From NCBI RefSeq assembly GCF_001984575.1, contig NZ_LZNS01000001.1, positions 4,930,762-4,994,761 on the forward strand: a stretch of DNA of 64,000 nucleotides, in the 5' to 3' direction. The translations under genes were made by a program, and so were the position numbers. The notes under the pieces were generated by a model, which searched no databases, had not been told where the DNA came from, and saw nothing but the letters and a program-made list of their open reading frames with translations. This DNA is from Streptomyces sp. MP131-18. Its GTDB lineage: Bacteria > Actinomycetota > Actinomycetes > Streptomycetales > Streptomycetaceae. Of this stretch, positions 8,835-18,700 are shown in pieces (the first letter of the stretch is position 1; each line of letters starts with the position of its first letter).

Positions 8835-10187
8835 ATGCCACCGGAACCAGCGGAGCTGCTGCATTTCACCAGGGACGATGTGGAGGCGGCGACGGAGGGC
8901 GGCAAGAAGCCGTGGACTCGGCAGGCCGAGTTCGCCGACGAGATAAACGCCGAGGACATAGCCGCCGCGGCCGCCGCCTACGGCCGTGCGGCGGCGGAGG
9001 CCCGCGGGGCGCAGGATCTGGCGGTGCGGGCCACCGAACTCGCCGCGCAGGGCGGGGAGCTGGACGGGACCGCGCTGGTGGACGGCGAGGCGCGTATCGA
9101 CGCGACGCGTGGCGGCCTTCAGGACGGCGGCGCCGACATCGACGCCGTGGTCGGACACCTCGTATACGCCATGAACCTGGCGCTCGCGACCGAGGACGAC
9201 GTCCGCGGGCTGATCCACAACCCGCAGGGTCTCGACACCAAGTACGTGGACCACCTCAGGACGGCGACCGAGGAGTGGAACGGCTGGGTACAGGCGCTGA
9301 ACGAAGCGCAAGCGGCGCAGAGCGACCTGATGGAGGGGTTCGGGATCTGGCTCACCGGAGAGCCGGTCCCGCTGAGCCTCACTCATCCCATCACTCAGGA
9401 GACGAGGCTGGCGAGGCTGACTTCTGCGGGCTGGGAACTTCCTCCGGACCTGGCCGGGCAGATCCGGGACAAGTATCTCCGGCTCGCGGCAACCGACGCC
9501 GCCGCCACCGCGGACGATATCGAGGCCGAGATCGAAAGGTACCGCCGGCGCCTGGCGGAGCGGGCGGACGAACTCGGCCGTCTCGGACACGACGTGTCGG
9601 CAGGCCCGCTGGGGCTGTGGAACAGTCCGGGGGAAGGCCGTCCCGACCTCACCCGCCAGGACAACGACTTCTACGCCCAGCAGAACCACAAGGGCCAGCG
9701 CAAGTCCCACCTGAACGCTGACGGAGACCTCGTTCCGGCCAATCCCACCGGCGCGGCAGGAATCGTCGATCACGTCGTCGGCAAGGGCCCGATCAAGTCG
9801 GACAGCCCTTTCACATCCCTCAGCAGAGAGGGCGCCGCCGCAAAAGACTTCGGGAACAGCTACATCAGGGTGGACCTGCCCACGCTTGAACAAGACATCG
9901 CAGCCGGGCGAGTGCAGGGTGTGGAGATTTACTCACCCGAAGAAGTGCAGGCAGCTATTCAGGGGAGCGCCGACAGCATCGCCGGACGGCCCGTGGACGT
10001 GACGGTGTCTCCTCACGCATCCCGAGCGGAGATCGACGAACTTGCCCGGTCCTACGGCTTGAGCGAAGATGCCACCAATCAGATCCGGCAGCGCATCATC
10101 GACATGAAGAACACGCAACGAGACGAAGAGTGGCTCATCAGGGGTACCGTACCGAACGAGTACGTTGATGGGCCGTTCGGCAATTGA
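8835..10187 (+). CDS. Predicted polymorphic toxin (helical N-terminal delivery region, C-terminal ART-like domain)
   Basis: This 450-aa protein has no signal peptide. Residues 1-180 are Ala- and Glu-rich helices of the WXG/LXG type seen in type VII secretion substrates, with a W-N-G-W at 148-151. Residues 225-255 look coiled-coil. A linker (260-300) leads to a C-terminal domain of about 150 aa with S-P-F-T-S-L-S (324-330) and D-E-E-W-L-I-R-G (430-437). These resemble the S-T-S and E-x-E elements of ADP-ribosyltransferase-fold toxins, but that match is weak and the enzyme class is inference. A strong GGGAGGGG site precedes the ATG. The next gene, 20 bases on, is the expected immunity gene. Confidence 0.72.
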   Translation: MPPEPAELLHFTRDDVEAATEGGKKPWTRQAEFADEINAEDIAAAAAAYGRAAAEARGAQDLAVRATELAAQGGELDGTALVDGEARIDATRGGLQDGGADIDAVVGHLVYAMNLALATEDDVRGLIHNPQGLDTKYVDHLRTATEEWNGWVQALNEAQAAQSDLMEGFGIWLTGEPVPLSLTHPITQETRLARLTSAGWELPPDLAGQIRDKYLRLAATDAAATADDIEAEIERYRRRLAERADELGRLGHDVSAGPLGLWNSPGEGRPDLTRQDNDFYAQQNHKGQRKSHLNADGDLVPANPTGAAGIVDHVVGKGPIKSDSPFTSLSREGAAAKDFGNSYIRVDLPTLEQDIAAGRVQGVEIYSPEEVQAAIQGSADSIAGRPVDVTVSPHASRAEIDELARSYGLSEDATNQIRQRIIDMKNTQRDEEWLIRGTVPNEYVDGPFGN

Positions 10188-10207
10188 CCTGTGGGAGGAG
10201 AGCCCTC

Positions 10208-10987
10208 GTGGGCGCTGATGCACTGCTTCGCACCGGATTCGACGGCGATCAGCTGTCCAACCCGTATGACCTGATCGAGGCAGGAATCGAGGACCCCAGG
10301 CACCGGGAGCGCGTGCCAGGTCTGACAGCACTGTTGGCCGACGGCGCCGTACCGGCAACGGATCGCTTCCTCGCATGCTACGCACTGACGGCGTGGGCCG
10401 AAGCCGGTGGCTACTCGGGGGTGATCGACGCGGCGGCCGCCGGCAAGCAGACGTCGTGGTACGACACGTTGATCGATCGCACGTATTCGGTGGACAGCAC
10501 CTTTGCCCATCTGGCCATGGCCATCTCCGATGGCGAGCACCTTGCCAGAGGCAAGAGAACGGAGTCGAAGCGGACTGAAGCAGTGCGTGCGCTGATCGGC
10601 ATCGCGGACACCGAATACTTCGACGGGAAGCTCGAATACGTCCTTGACGAGGCGACTGCTGAATCGGTCATCGAGGATATCAAGTCAGTTGTGGAACGGG
10701 GGGTCCAATCGTCTGCGGAAGGCGAGCGCCCCGGTTTTGACCTGCCTACTCAGCTCGTGGACCTCGCGGCTGCCGTGGCGACCGTCGACGGGCCGACCGC
10801 TGTTGATCTCGCCACGCGGGTAATTGCCGAGGTGACCCACTCCCACTACCGCACCCTGAATCACGCCGTCGCGATCGTCTATCGCGCGAAGGGATTCCAG
10901 GGACAGGTTTTCGGTGAGTACCTGAAGACCATCGGAAACGAAAAGATTCGCGATCAGGTCGACGAAGTGCTCGCCTCTCGCCATTAG
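10208..10987 (+). CDS. Putative immunity protein for the upstream toxin
   Basis: The 259-aa, probably cytosolic protein is acidic and almost all helical, with no membrane segment or signal peptide. The GTG start follows a good GGGAGGAG site. I recognise no named family; the Ala-rich helical pairs resemble HEAT-like immunity folds. It lies 20 bases after the predicted toxin and is followed by a strong hairpin, so the two form a closed two-gene unit. Third-position GC is lower here than in neighbours (codons such as aat, gat, att), as is usual for transferred toxin/immunity cassettes. The immunity role rests on position only. Confidence 0.6.
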   Translation: MGADALLRTGFDGDQLSNPYDLIEAGIEDPRHRERVPGLTALLADGAVPATDRFLACYALTAWAEAGGYSGVIDAAAAGKQTSWYDTLIDRTYSVDSTFAHLAMAISDGEHLARGKRTESKRTEAVRALIGIADTEYFDGKLEYVLDEATAESVIEDIKSVVERGVQSSAEGERPGFDLPTQLVDLAAAVATVDGPTAVDLATRVIAEVTHSHYRTLNHAVAIVYRAKGFQGQVFGEYLKTIGNEKIRDQVDEVLASRH

Positions 10988-11000
10988 CTGTCCGGTCAGC

Positions 11001-11033
11001 AGGAGAACGGCCCCGGGGCGAGGCCGTTCTCCT
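11001..11033 (+). terminator. Strong hairpin after the immunity gene
   Basis: A perfect 12-bp inverted repeat (11001-11012 with 11022-11033) with a 9-base loop starts 13 bases after the stop. It has no T-run, as is common for Streptomyces terminators. Confidence 0.7.
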
Positions 11034-11160
11034 GCCGCGGGCCATGATCGCCGACGCCGACTTCGAGGAGCACTCGCAGTTTCTGGCAGTCTCCTCGCTA
11101 CCGGGAGCAGTTCACCTCGGCCGTATCAGCGTTGACGACCAGCCCGCCCTGACCAGCTCA

Positions 11161-11391
11161 TCAGCACCTTCCACGCACCCATGACCTCGTCGCGGGCTTC
11201 CCGCCGGTCTGCTCCGGACTCATACTGGCCGCTGTGAACCTGATGAGCAGGCTCTTCAGCGCGCACTCCACTGCCATGCCGAAGTGGTGATCGGCGTTCG
11301 GTAAACGACCGTCCTCGTGGAGATGGACGGCGTCCTGGTAGTGCCGTTCGGCGGCGCGGGCAAAGTGATGCTCAGGTGGCTTCCCCGACAT
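11161..11391 (-). pseudogene. Truncated HEPN-like protein (decayed)
   Basis: A 76-codon frame begins MSGKPPEHHFARAAERHY and continues with a helical segment (HFGMAVECALKSLLIRF) like the start of HEPN-fold proteins. It stops soon after SWVRGRC, where full-length relatives I remember go on for about 150 residues. No convincing continuation is seen in the other frames. Just upstream, overlapping its ATG, is the tail of another minus-strand frame (about 11394-11500), perhaps the end of a former partner gene. Codon 'CGT TTA CCG' carries a TTA (11302-11304). The rest of 10988-11668 holds only the terminator and a short 9-bp triple repeat (11511-11537). This looks like a decayed two-gene locus. Confidence 0.5.
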
Positions 11392-11668
11392 GAGGAGGAT
11401 CGTGGAGGGGGAAATGCGCCTTGATGGCCCAGCCGAGCACCGCCCGATCAGTGTTCGGCGGGATCTCCGGCGGGGCACTTCCAGCGGTAACCACCAGCAC
11501 TTCGTCCGGGGCCGGACGCGCCGGACGCGCCGGTCGCGGTCACCGCGGGCACGTCCGCGCTACTCCTCGGGCCCGATGAACCGTACTTGTGCAATCGGCT
11601 GTTGGTCAGCAGGCTGGTTCGCGGGGAGCTCGTTTCGCGGACGCGATGACGAAGGGGATGGGGTCGGC

Positions 11669-13186
11669 ATGGCTGAGGTGCGTCCACTGGGGCCCGGAGA
11701 CCCGCGCGAGATCGCGGGCTACGTGCTGCACGGGCGGCTGGGCGCCGGCGGCATGGGAACGGTGTACCTCTCCGCGACCCGCGGCGGGCAGCCGGTCGCC
11801 GTCAAGGCGATCCACCACGAGCTGGCCGAGGACCCGAAGTTCCGGCGGCGCTTCGAACAGGAGGTGCGCGCGGCACGGCGCGTGCGGGGCCGGTACATCG
11901 TGCCGGTGCTGGACAGCAACACCGAGGGCCCGCTGCCGTGGCTGGCCACCGAATACGTTCCCGGGCCCTCGCTCGCGCGGGCCCTGGCCCGGCACGGACC
12001 GCTCCTGCCCAGCACGTCCTTGCTGCTGATGGCGGGCGTGGCGGACGCGCTCGGCGACATCCACGCGGCGCACATCGTCCACCGCGACCTCAAACCGTCC
12101 AACATCCTCCTGACCACGGACGGCCCGGCCGTCATCGACTTCGGTATCGCGCGGGCCGCCGAGGCCACCCCGCTGACCGGTACGGACACGCGTGTCGGCA
12201 CCCCGGCGTTCATGGCCCCCGAGCAGATCAGGGGCAACGCCCCCGCCACCCCGGCCATCGACGTCTTCGCGCTCGGCCTGACCGTGCACGTCGCCGCCAC
12301 CGGGGTCCACCCCTTCGGCGAAGGGCCGGCCCCGGCCGTTCTCTACCGCATCGACGGCGAGGAACCCGACCTCACCGCCTGCCCGGACAGCCTGCGGCCG
12401 GTCATCGCCCGCTGCCTGGCGAAGGACCCCGCGGCCCGGCCCACTCCCGCCGAGGTGGTGGAGCTGTGCCGGCAGGCCGGCGCCGGACTCGGCCTGCCGG
12501 GCCCGTTCCCCGGCGCCGGCTGGCTGCCCCCGGCCGTCACCGCCGCCCCGCCCCCGTACACGCCGACGCGGTCGGCGACCATCCCGGCGGCCCCGCCTCC
12601 GCTGCCGCCCCCGCCCCCGCCGCCCGCCCGGCGCCCGGCCGCTGCCATCGCGCTCGGCGCGGCTCTCGCCACCGTGACGGTCGTCGCCCTCGTCGCCTGG
12701 CTCCTCACCGGAGACGGCGACGAAGGGAACGGGGCCGCCACCGACCCCTCCCCGTCCGCCGAGGAGACCCCCGAGGGGGAGTCGGGGGAGGAAAGCCCGC
12801 AGGAGGAACCGCCGCCGGAGGAGCCCTCGCCGGAGGAGACCCTGCCGCCCGCCTACGAGGTCATCGAGCTGGCCGTCGACTTCGAGGCTGTGGAGGAGAA
12901 AGACGGCGAGGGCTGCGGCTGCTGGACCGTCACCGCTCGGGTGGTGAACAACGGCGACCTGCCCGTCACCCTCGACGGCGAATTCACCCTGGAGGACTCC
13001 CTGAGCCCCGGCGTGACGGACTGGTACTTCGACGAGTTCACCCTCGCCGCCAGGGAGACTTCCGTGCTTTTCGTCCACTACCCGCAGGCCGACAGCTGCC
13101 GGGGCACCTACCGCATGGAGGTGTGGGGCGTGGCCCCGGAGGGCCCGCCCGTCTCCGACACGATCTTCGCCGCCTGCGAACCCTGA
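11669..13186 (+). CDS. Membrane Ser/Thr protein kinase (PASTA-less, PknB-like)
   Basis: The 505-aa Hanks-type kinase has all catalytic elements: glycine loop GRLGAGGMG (22-30), K46 in VAVKAI, HRDLKPSN with D140, DFG at 157-159 and APE at 183-185. A Pro-rich linker (288-322) leads to one transmembrane helix (about 324-347), a Glu/Pro-rich stalk and an extracellular domain of about 115 aa (WTVTARVVNNGDLPV...), Ig/CARDB-like, with C-G-C and later Cys pairs. It could sense an outside ligand and signal inward. It faces the pseudokinase gene, with stops only 22 bases apart. The ATG at 11669 is preferred over upstream frames that lack kinase features. Confidence 0.93.
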   Translation: MAEVRPLGPGDPREIAGYVLHGRLGAGGMGTVYLSATRGGQPVAVKAIHHELAEDPKFRRRFEQEVRAARRVRGRYIVPVLDSNTEGPLPWLATEYVPGPSLARALARHGPLLPSTSLLLMAGVADALGDIHAAHIVHRDLKPSNILLTTDGPAVIDFGIARAAEATPLTGTDTRVGTPAFMAPEQIRGNAPATPAIDVFALGLTVHVAATGVHPFGEGPAPAVLYRIDGEEPDLTACPDSLRPVIARCLAKDPAARPTPAEVVELCRQAGAGLGLPGPFPGAGWLPPAVTAAPPPYTPTRSATIPAAPPPLPPPPPPPARRPAAAIALGAALATVTVVALVAWLLTGDGDEGNGAATDPSPSAEETPEGESGEESPQEEPPPEEPSPEETLPPAYEVIELAVDFEAVEEKDGEGCGCWTVTARVVNNGDLPVTLDGEFTLEDSLSPGVTDWYFDEFTLAARETSVLFVHYPQADSCRGTYRMEVWGVAPEGPPVSDTIFAACEP

Positions 13187-13190
13187 GGCA

Positions 13191-13211
13191 GCCGTCAGCC
13201 GTCAGCCGTCA
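13191..13211. repeat. Three tandem copies of GCCGTCA
   Basis: GCCGTCA occurs three times in a row (followed by GCCGCCC) between the convergent kinase and pseudokinase genes. The last copy supplies the TCA that is the pseudokinase stop. Slippage here could change the tail of that protein. Confidence 0.8.
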
Positions 13212-15620
13212 GCCGCCCGCGGCCGCGGGCAGCACGGCCAGGACCGGCTCCTGCGCGCGGAACGAGTCGGTGATGCCCAGGGCGAGATGGCCTTCGGCGC
13301 GCACGGCCAGCAGGCCGTGGCCCCAGTCCTCCAGAACGCCGAGCTGTCTCTCGTTGAGCGTGGGCCCGGCCGCGGGCGCCCCGGGCCCGCTCATGCTGTG
13401 TATCGCGGGCGGCTGCCCCTCGCTGCTCGTCAGGACCTCGACCCCGCTGTCGGTCGGCGCGAGGAGCGTCACCGAGGTGGCCCCCTGGACGCCGGCGCTC
13501 CACAGCTGGGTGCCGTCGTTCAGATTCAGCGCGACGACGCCGTCGTCGGCACCGCCGGCACCGTTCTCCCCGTTGACGAGGTACAGGGTGTCGCCGTGCA
13601 TCACGATGTTCGGCGGGGCGGTTGCCCCGTTGAACTCGTCGCGCAGCGTGCGGTCCGCGACTCCGGTCAAGTCCATCGGGACCAGATCCTCCGACTCGGC
13701 GGAGAGCGCGAAGACCGCGGCTTCCAGGCCCACGGATTGCTGGCAGGCGATCAGCAAGTGGTCGGCGCTCTCGGTCAGCGTTCCGGTGACCCACTCGTAT
13801 TCGATCGGGCCGCAGTCGTCCAGCGAGCCCACCCACCGCGGCGAGGGCGAGTCGAGTACGGCCTCGAAGGCGACGAGCGCCGGGATGGGGTTGCCCTCGC
13901 AATCGGCGATGGCGTAGACCGTTTCCCCCAGCGCCTTCGCCATGCCGGTGAGCCGGCACCGGTTCTCCATCTGCGCCCCGCCGTAGTCGGTCGTCCAGCG
14001 GACCTCGCCGGTGGCCGCGTCGGCCGCGAGCAGGTCCGTGGTGCCGTGCTCCGTCTCGGTACGCGTTCCGGCGAAGGCGGCGGTGACCACGCCCTCGCCG
14101 ATGGACAGGGACTGGCCGCCGAGGAGGTCCGGAAAGCCGGTCGCCCCCTCGGCCGTCAGGCTCACCGGCTGCTCCCAACCGGTCTCGCCCGAGGACAGGG
14201 ACATGGTCTGGAGCCGGTCACACTGCTCGATGCCGCCGGCCTCCGTGTTGAACTGCCCGAAGGCGAACGCCCCGACGCCCCCGGAGGTGGTGTGGCTCAT
14301 GTTGCACAGAACGCCGCCGTCCGGCGGCTGCCAGGACCACAACTGCCCACCGGTCACGGCGTTGTACGCGGTCATGCCGCCGTGGGAGGTGCCCAGCACG
14401 ACGCTGGAGCCTTCCTGCCACAGGCCCACCAGGCCGCCGAACCCCTGCGGGTCGCCGACGGCGTCGGCGACGGTCAGGGCCCAGTGGAAGCCGAGCTGTC
14501 CATTGGGAACGGCGTCGTCCGCCTCGCCGGTGCCCGCCGGTGCATTCGCCTCGGACGGGGAGTCGTCCGAGTCCTGGGACACCAGGACGAGTGCGGCGAC
14601 GACCGCGGCGCAGACCACGCCGGCCACCGCGGCCACCCACGCCCGCCGGCCCCGGGCACCCTTCGGCGGCTTCCCCGGCGGCGGCAACCATATGGGCGGG
14701 GCGGCCTGCGGTGGCGGCGGTGGCGGCGGTGGCATGGCGGGAGCCGGCGGAGCCACCGGCGGCGGGGCCGGCCGGCCGAGGCGGTCCAGCAGCTGTTCGG
14801 GGGTGGGCCTGGCCGCGGGACTCTTGGCGAGGCAGTCGGCGATCAGCGCGCGCAGCGCGGGTTCCGGCAGGTCCGCCAGGACCGGCTGTTCGTGGACGAT
14901 GCGGTGGTAGGCCGTGGCGCGCTGGTAGGCCGTAGCACGCGCCTGGGCCCCGCCGAAGCCGAACGGCGCCCGGCCGCTCGCCGCGAAGTGCAGCACCGCG
15001 CCCAGCGCGTAGACGTCCGACGCCTCTCCCGGCTCCTCGCCGAGAAGCCGCTCGGGGCAGAGGTAGTCCGGGTCGCCCAGCACCGTGTCATCCGGTTCGG
15101 ACGCGACCGGCCGCAGCGCGCGGACGAGTCCGGCATCGGTCAGCCGCGGCCCCTCCGCGGTCAGCAGTACCCCCGACGGCTCCAGCGCCCCGTGCACCAC
15201 GCCCGCGGCGTGCACCACCGCCAGGGCCGCCAGCAGCCCGGCCGCCAGCTCCCGCACCGCTCCGGGCGCCAACGGGCCCTGCCCGGCTACCCGTTCGGCC
15301 AGCGAGGGAACGTCGAGATACTCGGTGGCGAGCCACGGAACCGACGCATCGAGGTCCGCGTCGACGAGCGGAACGACAAGGTCACCGCGCAGGCGGCGCG
15401 CCACCGCCACCTCGTCACGGAGCCGGCCGAGGAACGCGGCGTCCCCGGCGAGCCGTTCGGGCACGACCCGGACGGCCGCGGCGCGCTCCGCGGAACGTCC
15501 CAGGTACACCTGCCCCAGGCCGCCGCCCGCGCCCAGTCTCCCCAGCAGCCGGTAAGGACCGACACGCTCGGGATCGTCAGGGGCGAGCGGGCCCGCGCCC
15601 GCCTTCTCGCTCGGGGACAT
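13209..15620 (-). CDS. Membrane pseudokinase fused to a PQQ-type beta-propeller
   Basis: The 803-aa protein has the Hanks kinase fold (glycine loop GAGGGLG at 30-36, E70 of helix C) but has lost the catalytic residues. The ATP-binding Lys is R51 (AAVRVV), HRDLKPSN is HGALEPSG (143-150), DFG is DAG (162-164) and APE is CPE. A Pro-rich linker (284-318) and one transmembrane helix (about 328-348) follow. Residues about 375-803 are repeated W/G-D blades (GGQLWSWQ, GEVRWTTD, DGTQLWSAG) of a PQQ/WD-like propeller expected outside the cell. The likely role is a ligand-controlled scaffold or allosteric partner, perhaps of the active kinase next door. There is an internal duplication ATAYQR-ATAYHR at 229-240. 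Confidence 0.9.
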   Translation of the reverse strand: MSPSEKAGAGPLAPDDPERVGPYRLLGRLGAGGGLGQVYLGRSAERAAAVRVVPERLAGDAAFLGRLRDEVAVARRLRGDLVVPLVDADLDASVPWLATEYLDVPSLAERVAGQGPLAPGAVRELAAGLLAALAVVHAAGVVHGALEPSGVLLTAEGPRLTDAGLVRALRPVASEPDDTVLGDPDYLCPERLLGEEPGEASDVYALGAVLHFAASGRAPFGFGGAQARATAYQRATAYHRIVHEQPVLADLPEPALRALIADCLAKSPAARPTPEQLLDRLGRPAPPPVAPPAPAMPPPPPPPPQAAPPIWLPPPGKPPKGARGRRAWVAAVAGVVCAAVVAALVLVSQDSDDSPSEANAPAGTGEADDAVPNGQLGFHWALTVADAVGDPQGFGGLVGLWQEGSSVVLGTSHGGMTAYNAVTGGQLWSWQPPDGGVLCNMSHTTSGGVGAFAFGQFNTEAGGIEQCDRLQTMSLSSGETGWEQPVSLTAEGATGFPDLLGGQSLSIGEGVVTAAFAGTRTETEHGTTDLLAADAATGEVRWTTDYGGAQMENRCRLTGMAKALGETVYAIADCEGNPIPALVAFEAVLDSPSPRWVGSLDDCGPIEYEWVTGTLTESADHLLIACQQSVGLEAAVFALSAESEDLVPMDLTGVADRTLRDEFNGATAPPNIVMHGDTLYLVNGENGAGGADDGVVALNLNDGTQLWSAGVQGATSVTLLAPTDSGVEVLTSSEGQPPAIHSMSGPGAPAAGPTLNERQLGVLEDWGHGLLAVRAEGHLALGITDSFRAQEPVLAVLPAAAGG

Positions 15621-15786
15621 GGAAACGACCTTCCGTTCTGCGGTGCAATCCCCCGATCCTGAGGGCGCACGGCGAACGGATCAAGAACGGCCGTCTCCGG
15701 ATGTGTAACAGCCCGGCTCGCCGGGCATGTTCACCGTCCCTCAGCACCGTCGCCACGGACGCCCGTAAAGCTCCCCGCAGCGGGTT

Positions 15787-18700
15787 CTACGGTGGAATCG
15801 GGCGGCCCTTCTTCGCCTGCCGCAGGTAGCGCCGCAGGTTGCGGGAGGTGTCGTCCTCGGGGCGCCCCTCGATGCGGCGGACTTCCAGAAGCCGGGTGTA
15901 GAGGCCTGCGGCCCGCCCCGTGTTGCCGACGGTGTGGTGAGCCACCGCCAGGGAGGTCAGGGCCAGGTTGCTGCGGGGGTCCGTCGGAGGACGGTCGGCG
16001 ATGCATCGTTCGTAGAGGGGGATGGCCTCGTGGTGCCGACCGACGTACGCGTACGCCTCGCCCAGGCCGAACCGTGCACGCCAGGTATCCGGGGCGTCCT
16101 CCCCCAGGGTTGCCGCCAGGTGGGGCAGGGCCGCTGCGTACAGGGAGATCGCCCGGTCGTACTGCCGGATCTGCACGTACACGTCCGCGAGCAGAACGCG
16201 TCCCATGAGCGTCCGCTGGTGCAGGGCGCCCAGTGTGGCGGCGTTGTACGGGTCGTTCTCCACGAGCAGGGCGACCGCTGTCGCGTAGTCCCCCGCATGG
16301 AAGCGGTTCTGGGCGAGCAGATGGCGGGACCCGGTGACTCCGGGGTCATCCGGGCCGAAATGGCGCGTGCCCTCGCGGATCGACTGCCGCCACAGCGGCT
16401 CGGCCGCCTCCCATTCGCCCGCCGTGTCCAGAGCCGCGGCCTGCTCGAAGAGGGCCTCCAGCCGACGGATCACGCCGTCGTCGGGCCGGGGCGGTGCCGG
16501 GGCTTCGCTCGTCCGCGAGCCGGTTGGTGCAGGAGGTGCAGGAGGTGCCGGAGGCCGAGGAGGGACAGGCGGTGCGGGCGGCGCAGCGGGAACGGGCGCG
16601 ACCGGGGCCGCCTGCGGGCCGGTGCGGACCTCGTCGAGCATCTCCCTTGCGCGGCGGGTCCGTTCATGGTCGGGGCCCAGCGTCCGGTGGCAGTCGGCGA
16701 CGAGGGACTCGGCCGCTTCCCGCGCCCGGCCGGTGCGTTCGGTCACCGAGAGGGCCATGACGAGTGACTCGCGAGTGTCCAGCGTGTCCGCATCATCGGC
16801 GCCCAGGGCCGCCGCCTGCTCGGCCACGGTCTCCTCAAGCACCCGTATCCCCGCGTCGGCATCGTCCGCGGCCACCAGCCCCGCGCCCAGCATGCTCTTG
16901 GCGTCCAGGGTGGTGCGGTGCCCATGTCCCAGCCCGGCGGCCAGCCCGGCGTGCGCCCGACGCTGCTCCGCCAGGCCCCGCCGCAGGTCGCCGGAGGCCA
17001 GCAGCGCGCCGGCCAGCCGCTGCCGCCGGAAGAGCGTGTCAGGGTGGTCGGCGCCGAGGACGCGCTCACTGTCCGTGACAACACCGTCCAGCAGGGCCGT
17101 GCTCCCGGCCATGTCGTCGGCCTGCCGGGCGAAGGCGAGATCGGTGCGGACCACGAGGGTCTCCGGGTCGTCGGGCCCCTTGAACTCGGTCACGTCGCGG
17201 ACGAGTTGCTCGCGGACCCGGACCGCCTCGGCCACGTCTCCGAGCGCCGTCCGGACATCGGCCAGGTGGCGCACGCACACGATCGTTGCCAAGTCGGCGG
17301 GGCCGCGCACCCGCCGCCAGGCGGCGGCGTTGGTCTCCAGCACCTCGGCGGCGGCGTGGAGGTCGCCGAGCGTGTCGTAGGCGCGGGCCAGGTCGTCCCT
17401 GGCCCACAGGACGTCCTTGTGGTCCGGGCCGAGCTTGCGCAGGAAGGCGTCGAGCACAACCCGGTGCATGGACAGGGGCTGTTCAGTGCGGTCACCGTCG
17501 AGCAGCCGGGCCTTGGCAAGGTTCGCCAAGGCACGCAGCGTCCGCTCGGAGTCCTGACCCTCGGCTTTGTCCCACGCGCCGAGCACCCGCAGGCGCATGG
17601 TGACGAGGTCGGCGGTTCGCCCGGCCTCTTCATAGGCCCGCGCCAGCTCCTGTTCGGCCATGAAGGCGGGCGCGCTCACGATCCCGAAGTGGCCGTAGGC
17701 GTCGGCCCACGCCTTCTCCAGCAGGGGAACGGACCGGGCCACGTCGCCCTGTTCGGTCAGATAGGCCCCCGCGGAGTTGAGTATGCTCACGAAGGCTTCC
17801 CCGGACGGGCTCGGCGCGTTGCGCTGAAGCGCCTCGACGTGCGGCAACAGCGCCCGCCACCGCGGCCACGTCTCCGGCTCCGTGGTGCCCGGCAGCAACA
17901 AGCCCAAGGCCGCACCGCAGGAGAAGAACCCCTCGTTCAGCGGCTCCTCGCCCCGGCGGGTGGCCCGGGTGCGGGTGCGGTACCAGTGCTGGAGCAGCGG
18001 ATGCACGGAGATCGTCTCCGGTCCGAGATCGATCAGTCCGTGCGCGGCCAGCGCGCCGAGGGCGGGATCGACGGCCTCGGCCGGCACGGCAAACCTGACC
18101 AACTCCCGGGGAATCGCTTCGGGGGCGAGCCAGGAGAGGAACGCCAGCATGTCCGTCGCCCCCGGCACGTCCGAGACCCGCTCGGTGGCCATCCGCCAGA
18201 TGGCGACGAGACTGCGGTCGTCGGACGCTCCTTCCGCCGGGGCGCGATAGGCCGTCCTGGGCTCGGAACGCAGCGTCCGCAGGTATGCGGCCGGCGCGAG
18301 CCTGCTCTCCCTGAGGAACGCGCCCGCCTGCGCGACAGCCAACGGCAGGTACCCCAACGCGTGGCAGATATCCGTCAGTTCGCCTGCCGCTGCCGTCGGC
18401 CCTCCGCGGTGCAGGTAGGTGCTGAGCAGCGTCTCCGCAGTTTCGGCCGGGAACGCGCCGAGTTCGGAGAAGTCCCCGAGCCGCGCCGCCAGCGACCGAT
18501 CGTTCGTGGTCAGCAGGCACGCCCCGCCCGGGGCCCTGGCCAGCAACTCGCCGACGTACCCGAGGTCGGTGACCTGGTCGAGCACGAGCAGCCAGCCGTC
18601 GTGTGCACTCAGCCAGTTGAGCGCCCGCTCCCGCAGCAGCGGGGACGGTAACTCGGCCAGCTGCGGTTCGAGGGCGAGCGTGATGCGGCTCAGGCCGTCG

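Noticed and set aside
11040..11185. Small plus-strand frame after the immunity gene terminator
   Set aside because: No ribosome-binding site, no family features, and it runs over the HEPN-like remnant.
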